From Pseudoduganella rivuli (GTDB lineage: Bacteria; Pseudomonadota; Gammaproteobacteria; Burkholderiales; Burkholderiaceae_D), in contig NZ_WKJJ01000003.1 of assembly GCF_009674485.1 (NCBI RefSeq), forward strand, positions 310,001 through 374,000: a stretch of DNA of 64,000 bases, read 5' to 3'. Under the pieces are notes generated by a model that was not told the origin of the DNA, did not search any database, and saw only the letters and a list, made by a program, of their open reading frames with translations. A program made the translations under genes and the position numbers. Below are positions 1 to 8,305 of the stretch, piece after piece (the stretch's first letter is position 1; each line of letters starts with the position of its first letter).

Positions 1-729
1 GCGGTATTGGAACAGCGCCTGATGAGCGTGGAATCGATGCACTCGAGCTTGCGCGTGGTGATGGCGCGCTTCGGCCGCGCCGTGCTGATTGTCGTGGCCG
101 TGCTGCTAAGCTTGTCGGCAGTGGGCATCGACTTGACGGTGTTGTCCGTCTTTGGCGGTGCGCTGGGCGTGGGCCTGGGCCTGGGTTTGCAAAAGATCGC
201 CAGCAATTACGTATCTGGTTTCATTATCCTGCTGGACCGCAGCCTGACGATTGGCGACATGATCACGGTGGATAAATACAGTGGGCGCGTGTTGCAGATC
301 AACACCCGTTATACGGTGCTGCAGGGGCTCGATGGCGTGGAATCGATTGTGCCGAATGAAATGCTGGTGTCGGGCGCCGTGCAAAATTCCACGCTGACCA
401 ACAAGAGTGTGTTGCTTAGTGCCAAGGTCTCCGTGGCCTACGATACCGACCTGGACCTGGCGTTGCGTTTGCTGGAGGAAGCGGCCCTGTCGGTCGAGCG
501 CGTGGTCAAGGAGAAGGCGCCGTCCGCCAACCTGGTGAGTTTCGGCGCCGATGGCCTGGACTTGCAAGTGAACTGGTGGATTGCCGATCCGGAAAATGGC
601 AAAGGTGGCGTGATTTCCGACGTGAACCGGGCGATTTGGAAACTGTTGCAGGAACACCGTATTTCCGTGCCATTCCCGCAACGGGAAATGCGCATTATCG
701 GTCCGGCAAGGTTGCCGGAAGGTCCATGA
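1..729 (+). CDS. Mechanosensitive channel, MscS family (5' truncated)
   Basis: C-terminal part of a small-conductance mechanosensitive channel that would release solutes from the inner membrane on hypoosmotic shock. The reading frame is open from the first base, so the gene starts outside the window. Visible are the last transmembrane helix rich in Gly/Ala (GGALGVGLGLGLQKIASNYVSG, the pore-lining TM3 pattern) followed by the beta domain (LLDRSLTIGDMI, then GRVLQINTRYTVL and VPNEMLV) and the C-terminal alpha/beta vestibule domain. This order is characteristic of MscS. The N-terminal helices that would distinguish a plain MscS from a larger YbdG/MscK-type member are not seen. Confidence 0.9.
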   Translation, partial: AVLEQRLMSVESMHSSLRVVMARFGRAVLIVVAVLLSLSAVGIDLTVLSVFGGALGVGLGLGLQKIASNYVSGFIILLDRSLTIGDMITVDKYSGRVLQINTRYTVLQGLDGVESIVPNEMLVSGAVQNSTLTNKSVLLSAKVSVAYDTDLDLALRLLEEAALSVERVVKEKAPSANLVSFGADGLDLQVNWWIADPENGKGGVISDVNRAIWKLLQEHRISVPFPQREMRIIGPARLPEGP

Positions 730-880
730 GGCCGCGCATGTCGCCTAAAAAATAATCAGTTCTGTCCGGCAATGCAACCGCAGGCAGGTGGATTCAGCGT
801 ACAATATCGCCCATCATGAGAAGTCGCGCCTGTTCAATTTGGACAGTTCGCGAACGATTTTCCCCCTACCTGGAGCAGTA

Positions 881-2080
881 ATGATCCCTAGTTTACAAGC
901 GGTACTGGCCTTCCTCGATACGGGCCTGATGGGCCTTTCTGGTTGGCAAGTTTTTGCCTATACCATGGTGGTGACGCATATCACCATCGCCAGCGTGACG
1001 ATTTATTTGCACCGCCATCAGGCGCACCGCGCGCTCGAATTGCATGCGATTCCTTCCCACTTCTTCCGTTTCTGGCTGTGGCTGACGACCGGCCAGGTGA
1101 CCAAGGAATGGGCGTCGATTCACCGCAAGCATCACGCGAAATGCGACACGGAAGAAGATCCACACAGCCCGGTTACCCGCGGCATTAAAAAAGTATTCTG
1201 GGAAGGCGCCGAACTGTATCGCGCTGAATCCAAAAATAAGGAAACGCTGGAGAAATATGGTCACGGCACGCCGAATGACTGGATCGAGCGCAACCTGTAC
1301 ACCAAATACAGCGCATTTGGCGTTGCCGCTTTGCTGGTGGTAAATGTCATGCTGTTCGGCGTGATCGGTATTACTGTGTGGGCCGTGCAAATGCTGTGGA
1401 TTCCCGTGACGGCTGCCGGCATTATTAATGGTATCGGCCACTACTGGGGTTATCGCAATTACGATTGCGCCGATGCCGCCACCAATATCATTCCATTCGG
1501 CCTGATTATCGGCGGGGAAGAACTGCACAATAATCACCACACGTTTGCCACGTCGGCAAAATTGTCGTCGAAATGGTATGAGTTCGATATTGGCTGGTTC
1601 TATATCCGTGTATTGGAAACCCTGGGCCTGGCGAAAGTGAAGAAAGTCGCGCCGGAACCAAAATTCCAGAAAGGCAAAATGCAAGCCGACCTGGAAACGC
1701 TGCAATCCGTCATTGCCAACCGTTATGACGTGATGGCGAAATATGCGAAGTCGGTTAAAGCGGCATGGAAAGATGAAATGCAGCATTTGAACAAAGCCGA
1801 ACTGGAAGCCCGCTTCCTGAAGTCGTCGCGTAAATTGCTGCAGCGTGAGCCCGCCAAACTGGAAGCGCCGCAAAAGCAGCAATTGGTGGAATTGTTCGAG
1901 CACAGCAAAGTACTGGAAACCATGCACAATATGCGCGTGGAACTGGGCGTCATTTGGGAACGTTCGCATTTCACCCGCGATCAATTGCTGGCCAAGCTGC
2001 AAGACTGGTGCGACCGCGCCGAAGCATCCGGCATTAAATCGCTGCAGGAATTCTCACTGCGCCTGCGCAGCTACGCATAA
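881..2080 (+). CDS. Acyl-CoA/acyl-lipid fatty acid desaturase
   Basis: Integral-membrane di-iron desaturase that probably introduces a cis double bond (delta-9 type) into saturated acyl chains to adjust membrane fluidity. All three histidine boxes are present, counted from this start: HxxxxH at 44-49 (HRHQAH), HxxHH at 81-85 (HRKHH) and HNNHH at 216-220. Hydrophobic pairs lie around 20-42 and 145-185. The C-terminal third (about 255-399) is a charged helical extension beyond the usual desaturase core. I chose the ATG at 881 because a GGAG ribosome site lies just upstream (872-875). A GTG start at 788 would add 31 unlikely residues, and a TACAAT box at 800-805 could be the promoter -10. Confidence 0.9.
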   Translation: MIPSLQAVLAFLDTGLMGLSGWQVFAYTMVVTHITIASVTIYLHRHQAHRALELHAIPSHFFRFWLWLTTGQVTKEWASIHRKHHAKCDTEEDPHSPVTRGIKKVFWEGAELYRAESKNKETLEKYGHGTPNDWIERNLYTKYSAFGVAALLVVNVMLFGVIGITVWAVQMLWIPVTAAGIINGIGHYWGYRNYDCADAATNIIPFGLIIGGEELHNNHHTFATSAKLSSKWYEFDIGWFYIRVLETLGLAKVKKVAPEPKFQKGKMQADLETLQSVIANRYDVMAKYAKSVKAAWKDEMQHLNKAELEARFLKSSRKLLQREPAKLEAPQKQQLVELFEHSKVLETMHNMRVELGVIWERSHFTRDQLLAKLQDWCDRAEASGIKSLQEFSLRLRSYA

Positions 2081-2108
2081 AGCGACTAGCGTCATTCAGT
2101 TGTACCCG

Positions 2109-2137
2109 AAACGGCCCGCAAGGGCCGTTTTTATTTT
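2109..2137 (+). terminator. Rho-independent terminator after the desaturase
   Basis: A 9-bp perfect stem AAACGGCCC/GGGCCGTTT with a GCAA tetraloop, followed by a T-rich stretch, starting 29 nt after the desaturase stop codon. Confidence 0.9.
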
Positions 2138-2156
2138 GTCCCGTTCTATCGCCCGT

Positions 2157-2167
2157 CCCCCCCCCCC
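2157..2167. repeat. Homopolymer of 11 cytosines
   Basis: An uninterrupted run of 11 C in the 239-bp gap between the desaturase and the SPFH gene, downstream of the terminator. Such tracts are prone to slipped-strand mispairing. It lies about 150 bp before the next start codon, in no open frame. Confidence 0.9.
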
Positions 2168-2319
2168 GATGGGCAAATTCCGCCCTGTTTAAGCCAATAC
2201 TTGGCGCGATCATGCTCATATCTTACTTAAACTACGGTTAAATGCCCCGCGTTTTACCATTGCCTAAGCGCATCGTTCTGCTACCATGAAGGCATTGCAT
2301 TTTTGGAAATGGAGAAGAT

Positions 2320-3123
2320 ATGCAATTCAAGTGGATTAAAAAACTCGTGCTGGCGATAGTCGCCATCATCGTGTTATTCATGCTGACGCCATTCGCGATT
2401 GTCCCGGCCGGACATCGCGGTGTATTAACCACGTTTGGCAAACCGTCGGCACAGGTTTATGACGAGGGATTGCATTTCCGTTGGCCGCTGGCGCAAACCA
2501 TGCATTTGGTGGGCGTGGCGATTGAAAAAGGCGAAGGCGAGGGCGATGCGGCATCGCGCGATTTACAGCGCGTGAAGACCCGGATTGCGATTAATTACCA
2601 TGTGAAACCCGAAGCTGCCGTGACGGTGTATCGCGACCTGGGTAATCAGCCCGGCGACCGGATTATCGTACCGGCCGTGCAGGAAGCCGTTAAAGCCGTA
2701 ACGGCCCGTTATACGGCGGAAGAATTGATTTCCAAGCGTGCCGTGGTGCGGGACGATATTGTGGCGGCATTGCGGGAACGGATGTCGCGCCATGGTTTAG
2801 TCATCGATGAATTCTCGATTATCAATTTCAACTTCAGTAAAACCTTTGACGAAGCGATTGAAGCCAAGACCACGGCGGAACAGTTGAAGATGAAAGCAGA
2901 ACGGGATTTGCAGCGGATTGAAGTGGAAGCGCAGCAGAAAATCGCCCGCGCCAAAGCGGAAGCGGAAGCATTGTCTTTGCAGCGCCAGCAAGTCACGGCG
3001 GAATTGCTGCGTTTGCGTGAAATTGAAAACCAGGCGAAAGCCATCGAGAAGTGGGATGGTAATTTGCCGACGACGATGGCGGGTGGCGCCTTGCCATTTA
3101 TTAATTTACCCACCAAGCAGTAA
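2320..3123 (+). CDS. Prohibitin-like SPFH/Band 7 membrane protein
   Basis: Prohibitin/HflK-HflC-related scaffold protein, expected to be anchored in the inner membrane by one N-terminal helix (about residues 7-29) with the SPFH domain following (about 30-190), then a long charged Ala/Glu/Arg-rich coiled coil (about 190-245). SPFH proteins form membrane rings that organise microdomains or control FtsH-type proteases. The partner cannot be told here because no protease or NfeD-like gene is adjacent. A GGAG ribosome site precedes the ATG. Length (267 aa) fits single-copy bacterial prohibitins rather than HflK. It is a monocistronic unit closed by its own terminator. Confidence 0.85.
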   Translation: MQFKWIKKLVLAIVAIIVLFMLTPFAIVPAGHRGVLTTFGKPSAQVYDEGLHFRWPLAQTMHLVGVAIEKGEGEGDAASRDLQRVKTRIAINYHVKPEAAVTVYRDLGNQPGDRIIVPAVQEAVKAVTARYTAEELISKRAVVRDDIVAALRERMSRHGLVIDEFSIINFNFSKTFDEAIEAKTTAEQLKMKAERDLQRIEVEAQQKIARAKAEAEALSLQRQQVTAELLRLREIENQAKAIEKWDGNLPTTMAGGALPFINLPTKQ

Positions 3124-3136
3124 ATGGTCAGCCAAT

Positions 3137-3165
3137 AAAAAAGCCGCTCGATGAGCGGCTTTTTT
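3137..3165. terminator. Bidirectional terminator between SPFH gene and rpmG
   Basis: GCCGCTC/GAGCGGC stem flanked by six A and six T, so it has a U-tract in both directions. It serves the convergent SPFH gene (+) and the radC-rpmB-rpmG unit (-). Confidence 0.92.
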
Positions 3166-3182
3166 CATAAAACAAGGATCAA

Positions 3183-3350
3183 TTATTTGATCTTGGTTTC
3201 TTTGTACAGAACGTGCTTGCGAGCTTTAGGATCGAACTTCATGATCTCCATTTTAGCTGGCATGGTGCGCTTGTTCTTGTCGGTCGTGTAGAAGTGACCG
3301 GTACCTGCGGTCGATTCCAGTTTGATTTTGTCGCGGCCGGTTTTTGCCAT
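3183..3350 (-). CDS. rpmG: 50S ribosomal protein L33
   Basis: 55-residue basic ribosomal protein of the large subunit ([20 protein letters not shown]...), below the size of most ORF listings but unambiguous. It carries no cysteines at all, so it is the zinc-independent (C-minus) form of L33 rather than the four-Cys zinc-ribbon form. It follows rpmB by 14 nt on the same strand, as in the rpmB-rpmG pair of other proteobacteria, and its transcript ends at the hairpin just downstream. Confidence 0.97.
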   Translation of the reverse strand: MAKTGRDKIKLESTAGTGHFYTTDKNKRTMPAKMEIMKFDPKARKHVLYKETKIK

Positions 3351-3364
3351 GATCTAGCTCCCTA

Positions 3365-3601
3365 TTAAACTTTCTCGCCACGAGCACGCATGTCGGCCAG
3401 GACGGCGTCGATGCCTACCTTGTCGATGGTGCGCAGACCGGCGTTCGAAAGACGCAGGGTTACGTAACGGTTTTCAGATTCTACGAAGATGCGGCGGTTC
3501 TGCAGGTTAGGCAGGAAACGACGCTTGGTTTTGTTGTTAGCGTGGGAAACATTGTTGCCGACCATCGGCTTCTTCCCAGTGACTTGGCAAACACGTGCCA
3601 T
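3365..3601 (-). CDS. rpmB: 50S ribosomal protein L28
   Basis: 78-residue large-subunit protein with the typical start [20 protein letters not shown] and the RRFLPNLQ motif. It is co-oriented with rpmG and lies 181 nt downstream of radC, reproducing the radC-rpmB-rpmG order known from E. coli. The 181-nt gap contains AT-rich sequence that probably carries the ribosomal-protein promoter. Confidence 0.97.
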   Translation of the reverse strand: MARVCQVTGKKPMVGNNVSHANNKTKRRFLPNLQNRRIFVESENRYVTLRLSNAGLRTIDKVGIDAVLADMRARGEKV

Positions 3602-3782
3602 GGCGCACTCCTTGAGTTACTTCCAAAATTGGAAAAACGAGAGTATAGCGAAAAAACTTAGGTTTTTCAACGACTTGCGAAAAACAACTGTGTCATGAAA
3701 TTACAAAGAAATTTAACAATTGGAGAAACATTGCGCAAGCTCTTGTTTTTGCTAGGTAAACTGCCCAACGAACAGGCAAATT

Positions 3783-4457
3783 TCAAAGTTGGCCATGTTC
3801 GGCGAACGAATGCACCTGGTGTCCGGCCACGACAAAATGGTCGAGCACGCGCACATCGACCAGCGCCAGCGCTTGGCCCAGTGCCCGTGTCAGCAGCAAA
3901 TCCGAATCGCTGGGTTCCGGCGCGCCGGACGGGTGGTTGTGCGCCAGCATCACGCTGGCGGCATTGCGCTGCAGCGCTTCCCGCACCACCTCACGGGGAT
4001 AGACGCTGGTATGCGACAGTGTGCCCCTGAACAGTTCGCAGGCGTCGATCAGGCGGTTTTTCACGTCCAGGAACAGCACGTGGAACGATTCGTATGGCTG
4101 GCGCGACAGGGACAGACGCAGGTATTGTTTGACGGCGTGGGGAGAATTCAGGGCCACGCCGGCCTGCATTTGTTCGGCCAGCGCGCGGCGCGACAATTCC
4201 AGCACGGCTTGCAATTCTGCAAACCGGGCCGCGCCGAGGCCGTGGATGGCGGAAAAGTCGCGCACACCGGCGGACAGCAAGCCGTGCACGGAACCGAAAT
4301 GGCCGACCGCATCGTAGGCCAGCGTGATGGCGTCCTTGCCGCGCACGCCGACCCGCAGGAACACGGCCAGCAATTCCGCATCGGATAAAGTATGGGCGCC
4401 TTCGCGGATCAGGCGTTCACGGGGACGCTGATGAAGTGGCCAGTTGGAAATGCCCAT
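3783..4457 (-). CDS. radC: RadC family JAB/MPN-domain protein
   Basis: 224-aa RadC protein. An N-terminal helix-hairpin-helix-like part (about 20-90, with GLGAARFAEL) precedes the JAB1/MPN metal-binding domain. The JAMM signature is intact: H173 and H175 in AHNHPSG, S177 and D184 in SDSD. The biochemical role is not settled: the historical link to recombinational repair in E. coli was withdrawn, and the fold suggests a metalloprotease or nuclease. Its place next to rpmB-rpmG is a conserved proteobacterial arrangement. Confidence 0.93.
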   Translation of the reverse strand: MGISNWPLHQRPRERLIREGAHTLSDAELLAVFLRVGVRGKDAITLAYDAVGHFGSVHGLLSAGVRDFSAIHGLGAARFAELQAVLELSRRALAEQMQAGVALNSPHAVKQYLRLSLSRQPYESFHVLFLDVKNRLIDACELFRGTLSHTSVYPREVVREALQRNAASVMLAHNHPSGAPEPSDSDLLLTRALGQALALVDVRVLDHFVVAGHQVHSFAEHGQL

Positions 4458-4524
4458 GCTGCACCTCGCGGAAGGGAAAATATCCCATTATGGCGAGCGG
4501 CCCCGCGTGCGGGCTTGCAGCACA

Positions 4525-5493
4525 TCAGCGTTCCGGTAACTGCGGTTGCAGGAAACGGGGCACGGTGGCGGCGATGGCGAACGGAATCAGCATCGGGTAC
4601 AGGCCCCAGATCACGCGCCCCTCGATGCGCACGCTGAGCGCCGCGTACAGCGGCGGCAAGATCATCAGGGCCAGCAAGCTTTTCAACGGCTGTAACTGGC
4701 GCGGCGCGCGCAACAGTCCAGCCAGCGCCATTGGCAACACCACGCCGGCGCACAGCGCCAGCGACACCAGCGAGCGCCAGTCGCCGCTCAGCGCGTGCAT
4801 CAATTGCGCCACGCTGGGCTTCCAAACATATGACGGCAAGCCCGCCACGAACCACCAGCGCACGGCCAGCAGCCAGGCGCCGGCCAGCGCCAGCGCCAGC
4901 AGGCCGGCCCGCCATCCCACCTGGCGCGCCGCCAGCAGCCATACCAGCAGCAAAATATTCTCTTCCCGCACCGTCGTGCCCACGACGCCGGCCAGCGCGG
5001 CCAGCCAGGGCTGGCCCGATACCAGCGCCAGCACGAAGGCCGCGCGGGCGCAGATCGAACCGGGATCGACCAGCAAATACGGCGCATACCAATAGGTGGG
5101 GAACGCCAGCACCATCAAGGCGCCGGCCACATAGCCCAGGCGACGCGGATAACCGAGCCGCACCACGGTGAGGGCGGCCATGACGCCGGCCGCGCTGACC
5201 AGCAGCCAGTTCAGCAGCGCAAAACTGTTGCGCAACTCACCGGGCAGCACGGAGGCCACGGCCGGCACCAGCAAGCGGTAGGGGAAGGGCGCCTGCAAGG
5301 CGTCGAACGGCAATTCACCGCGCAGCCAGCGCGCCGTATTGAAATACGCCAGCGAATCTTCGATCGTACCGCCCCAGCGCTGCCACATCAGTGTCAACGC
5401 CAGTGCGGATAAGCCTGCCAGCAGCAACAACAATTGGGGGGGATTCAGGGTGCGTACCGTGGAGTAGCGGTAGGGAGAGGGGAACATTTGCAT
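4525..5493 (-). CDS. Polytopic membrane protein, GT-C-like, function unknown
   Basis: About 322 aa with roughly eight to nine hydrophobic segments. Motifs such as YFNTARWLRGELPF followed by PFPYRLLVP, a DPG in a luminal-type loop and a TTVREEN segment recall lipid-linked GT-C glycosyltransferases and related membrane proteins of bacterial surface loci, but no family can be named safely. I start at the ATG at 5493 (MQMFPSP...). An open frame continues upstream to 6042, but it runs antisense through fkpB and is not credible. A TATAAT-like box on the minus strand sits right before this start, so the leader must be very short. Divergent from fkpB. Confidence 0.7.
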   Translation of the reverse strand: MQMFPSPYRYSTVRTLNPPQLLLLLAGLSALALTLMWQRWGGTIEDSLAYFNTARWLRGELPFDALQAPFPYRLLVPAVASVLPGELRNSFALLNWLLVSAAGVMAALTVVRLGYPRRLGYVAGALMVLAFPTYWYAPYLLVDPGSICARAAFVLALVSGQPWLAALAGVVGTTVREENILLLVWLLAARQVGWRAGLLALALAGAWLLAVRWWFVAGLPSYVWKPSVAQLMHALSGDWRSLVSLALCAGVVLPMALAGLLRAPRQLQPLKSLLALMILPPLYAALSVRIEGRVIWGLYPMLIPFAIAATVPRFLQPQLPER

Positions 5494-5616
5494 GGCGCGG
5501 ATTATAAAGGGGCGCCGTGAAACATGCATTGATGGCAACAATTGCTCACATTTAGGGCGGCCATCGCAAGGTGGCTTACAATGTCGGATTCCCTCGCTAT
5601 CCAACCTAGAAATATC

Positions 5617-6072
5617 ATGTCTAACGAGCAACCCAACGTTGTCACGCCGTCGGCTTACCTGACCCTGCACTACCGCCTCGCCACTGTCGACGGTACCGAT
5701 ATCGTCACCACCTTCAACGGCACGCCTGCCACCCTGATGCTGGGCCAGGGCCAGTTGGCGCCGGTGCTGGAAGAATTGTTGCTGGGCTTGCCGGAAGGCA
5801 CGCATAAAACCTTTGACCTGGAACCGGGCGTCGGTTTTGGCCCGCGCAATCCGGAATTGGTGCGCCCCGTGTCGCGCGCCACGCTGGAAGCCAATTCGCC
5901 GCCGGGCGAAGACTACAAGATCGGCGACCTGGTGGATTTCGCCGCGCCGGGCGGCGGCCGTTTTGCCGGCGTGCTGCGCGAACTGCGTGAAAACGATGCG
6001 ATTTTCGACTTCAACCACCCGCTGGCCGGCCAGCCGGTGCAATTTGAAGTCAAGTTGATCTCGGTCCTGTAA
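5617..6072 (+). CDS. fkpB: FKBP-type peptidyl-prolyl cis-trans isomerase (SlpA/FkpB)
   Basis: 151-aa cytoplasmic FKBP-like prolyl isomerase and chaperone of the SlyD/SlpA group. The FKBP core is split by an insert-in-flap domain, seen as the Gly/Pro-rich FDLEPGVGFGPRNPELV region. It ends 9 nt before ispH, the conserved fkpB-ispH pairing. The ATG at 5617 (MSNEQPN) gives the family length. A TACAAT box at 5576-5581 would place the transcript start near 5588, which rules out the in-frame starts at 5542 and 5581. No strong Shine-Dalgarno sequence is visible. Confidence 0.92.
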   Translation: MSNEQPNVVTPSAYLTLHYRLATVDGTDIVTTFNGTPATLMLGQGQLAPVLEELLLGLPEGTHKTFDLEPGVGFGPRNPELVRPVSRATLEANSPPGEDYKIGDLVDFAAPGGGRFAGVLRELRENDAIFDFNHPLAGQPVQFEVKLISVL

Positions 6073-6081
6073 GGAATGCGT

Positions 6082-7041
6082 ATGGAAAAAGAACTGTTAC
6101 TCGCGCAGCCGCGCGGCTTTTGCGCGGGCGTCGACCGCGCCATTGAAATCGTCGAGCGGGCGCTGGCCCAGTTCGGCGCGCCGATTTATGTGCGCCATGA
6201 AATCGTGCATAACGCCTACGTGGTCGATGATTTGCGCAACAAGGGCGCGATTTTCATTGAAGAACTGGACGACGTCCCGGCCGGCAATACGCTGGTGTTT
6301 TCCGCCCATGGCGTGTCGAAAGCCGTGCGCGCCGAGGCGGAAGCGCGCGGCCTGTCGATTTTTGACGCCACCTGCCCGCTGGTGACCAAGGTGCACGTGG
6401 AAGTGTCGAAGATGCGCAAGCAGGGTTGCGAGATCATCATGATCGGCCACGATGGCCATCCGGAAGTCGACGGCACGATGGGCCAGGCGGAAGAGGGCAT
6501 GTACCTGGTGGAAACCGTGGACGATGTGAACAAGCTAAACGTCACGAACCCGGATGCGCTCGCCTATGTGACGCAAACCACGCTGTCGGTGGATGACACC
6601 ACGGACATCATTGCGGCGCTGAAAGTGCGCTTCCCGAACATTATCGAACCGAAAAAAGGCGATATCTGCTACGCCACCACCAACCGCCAGGAAGCCGTGA
6701 AATTCATGGCGCCGCAAGTGGAAGTGGTGATCGTGGTGGGCAGCCCGAACAGCTCGAATTCCAACCGCCTGCGCGAAGTGGCGGAAAAGAAGGGGACGCC
6801 GGCCTACATGGTCGACAATGCCACGCAAATCGACCCGGCCTGGCTGGAAGGCCGCGTACGGGTGGGCGTGACGGCCGGCGCTTCGGCGCCGGAAGTGCTG
6901 GTGCAAGCCGTGATCGACCGCCTGAAGGAATTGGGCGTGAAAAGCGTGCGCGCATTGGACGGCGTGCAGGAAAGCGTGACGTTCCCGCTGCCGAAAGGGC
7001 TCGATAAGGGTCTGGATGGTGGTAAAAACGCAACAGCCTGA
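6082..7041 (+). CDS. ispH: 4-hydroxy-3-methylbut-2-enyl diphosphate reductase
   Basis: Last enzyme of the MEP isoprenoid pathway, reducing HMBPP to IPP and DMAPP with a [4Fe-4S] cluster. The three cluster cysteines are present: C14 (GFCAGVDRA), C98 (DATCPLV) and C196 (GDICYAT). The conserved AHG, GHxxHPE (GHDGHPE) and TQTTLS motifs are also intact. I prefer the second ATG at 6082, because AAGGA at 6071-6075 is correctly spaced for it and too close to the ATG at 6076. 319 aa, normal for the family. Confidence 0.97.
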   Translation: MEKELLLAQPRGFCAGVDRAIEIVERALAQFGAPIYVRHEIVHNAYVVDDLRNKGAIFIEELDDVPAGNTLVFSAHGVSKAVRAEAEARGLSIFDATCPLVTKVHVEVSKMRKQGCEIIMIGHDGHPEVDGTMGQAEEGMYLVETVDDVNKLNVTNPDALAYVTQTTLSVDDTTDIIAALKVRFPNIIEPKKGDICYATTNRQEAVKFMAPQVEVVIVVGSPNSSNSNRLREVAEKKGTPAYMVDNATQIDPAWLEGRVRVGVTAGASAPEVLVQAVIDRLKELGVKSVRALDGVQESVTFPLPKGLDKGLDGGKNATA

Positions 7042-7264
7042 CCTGGAATATTTGCCATGGCGTGGTTCGGGGTATGCGGATTTCCGCATGAAATCCAACG
7101 CCTTGGACCAGCAACTCGCCCATTTTCCAATTATTGAGTGAGTTTTTGCGCAATCGGCCTCTGGACTTAAATTAAATTCTGTGGACTTAATTTTTTTCCG
7201 ATATTAGTTTTTGTTAAACATCGCTATCATTGCGGACGCTTGGCAACATGCATACGCAGTAGAT

Positions 7265-7325
7265 AGACGCACAGCGTCTGATCAACGGCGGCACTGCGGG
7301 GAACCTTCCCCGGGTGCCGTTTTTG
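7265..7325 (+). promoter_or_regulatory. Two-hairpin leader with terminator-like stem before livH
   Basis: The 324-bp gap between ispH and livH holds no gene. Near its end are a small hairpin (AGACGC-ACA-GCGTCT, 7265-7279) and a compound hairpin (CGGCAC 7289-7294 with GTGCCG 7314-7319, and inside it CGGGG 7297-7301 with CCCCG 7308-7312) followed directly by TTTTTG. This looks like an intrinsic terminator 40 nt before the livH start, so it is either an attenuator in the liv leader, the end of a short RNA of about 90-100 nt, or a late ispH terminator. A tiny frame ATG-CAT-ACG-CAG-TAG lies at 7247-7261. It has no Leu, Ile or Val codons. Confidence 0.6.
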
Positions 7326-7365
7326 TTATGGTGGCTCATATAACGCGAACGAAGAGGCAATTCCG

Positions 7366-8295
7366 ATGGATACATTTATCCAACAAATAATCAATGGGCT
7401 GGTGCTGGGCAGCATGTATGCGCTGGTCGCGCTGGGCTACACCATGGTCTATGGTGTGCTGAACCTGATCAACTTCGCCCACGGCGACGTGCTGATGATC
7501 GGCGCCATGGCGGGCCTGACGATCCTGAACCTGCTGAACCATGTGGCGCCGGACTTGCCGGGCTTCGTGAAACTGGCGATTGCCATCCTTGGCGCCATTC
7601 CGGTCTGCATGATCGTCAATGTGCTGATCGAGCGGGTCGCGTACCGCCGCCTGCGCAATGCGCCGCGTCTGGCGCCGCTGATCACGGCGATCGGCGTGTC
7701 GATCCTGCTGCAAACGTTCGCCATGATGATCTGGGGCCGCAACCCGCTGCCCTTCCCGCAAATGCTGTCGACCGACCCGATCATGGTGGGCGGCGCCGTG
7801 ATTTCGCACACCCAGGTGCTGCTGCTGGTGCTGGCCGCCGCCGCCATGTTTGGCCTGGTGATGCTGGTGGAAAAAACCAAGATGGGCCGCGCCATGCGCG
7901 CCGTGGCGGAAAATCCCCGCGTGGCCGGCTTGATGGGCGTCGATTCGAACCGCGTGATCGTCGCCACCTTTGCCATCGGCGCCGGCCTGGCTGCCGTGGC
8001 CGGCGTGATGTGGGGCGCGAACTACGCGTCGATCCAATTTGCGATGGGCTTCGTGCCGGGCCTGAAAGCCTTCTCGGCCGCGGTGCTGGGCGGAATCGGC
8101 AATATTTATGGCGCCATGATCGGCGGCATCGTGCTGGGCATTATTGAAAGCCTGGGCGCCGGTTATATCGGCGACCTGACGGGCGGCTTCCTGGGCTCGC
8201 ATTACCAGGACATCTTTGCCTTCGTGGTGCTGATCCTGGTGTTGACGGTGCGTCCGTCCGGCATCATGGGCGAGCGCGTGGCGGACCGCGCGTAA
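7366..8295 (+). CDS. livH: Branched-chain amino acid ABC transporter permease LivH
   Basis: 309-aa inner-membrane permease of a HAAT-type importer for leucine/isoleucine/valine or related amino acids. It has about eight hydrophobic segments and the family start pattern QQIINGLVLGSMYALVALGY, plus the cytoplasmic EAA-like loop NPRVAGLMGVDSNRVI. A GAAGAGG ribosome site precedes the ATG. First gene of livHMGF. It is followed by livM after 10 nt. Confidence 0.94.
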   Translation: MDTFIQQIINGLVLGSMYALVALGYTMVYGVLNLINFAHGDVLMIGAMAGLTILNLLNHVAPDLPGFVKLAIAILGAIPVCMIVNVLIERVAYRRLRNAPRLAPLITAIGVSILLQTFAMMIWGRNPLPFPQMLSTDPIMVGGAVISHTQVLLLVLAAAAMFGLVMLVEKTKMGRAMRAVAENPRVAGLMGVDSNRVIVATFAIGAGLAAVAGVMWGANYASIQFAMGFVPGLKAFSAAVLGGIGNIYGAMIGGIVLGIIESLGAGYIGDLTGGFLGSHYQDIFAFVVLILVLTVRPSGIMGERVADRA

Positions 8296-8305
8296 GGAGG
8301 ACACC

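Noticed and set aside
5494..6042. N-terminal extension of the 4525-5493 membrane protein
   Set aside because: It runs antisense through fkpB and has no membrane-protein character. The protein is natural from 5493.
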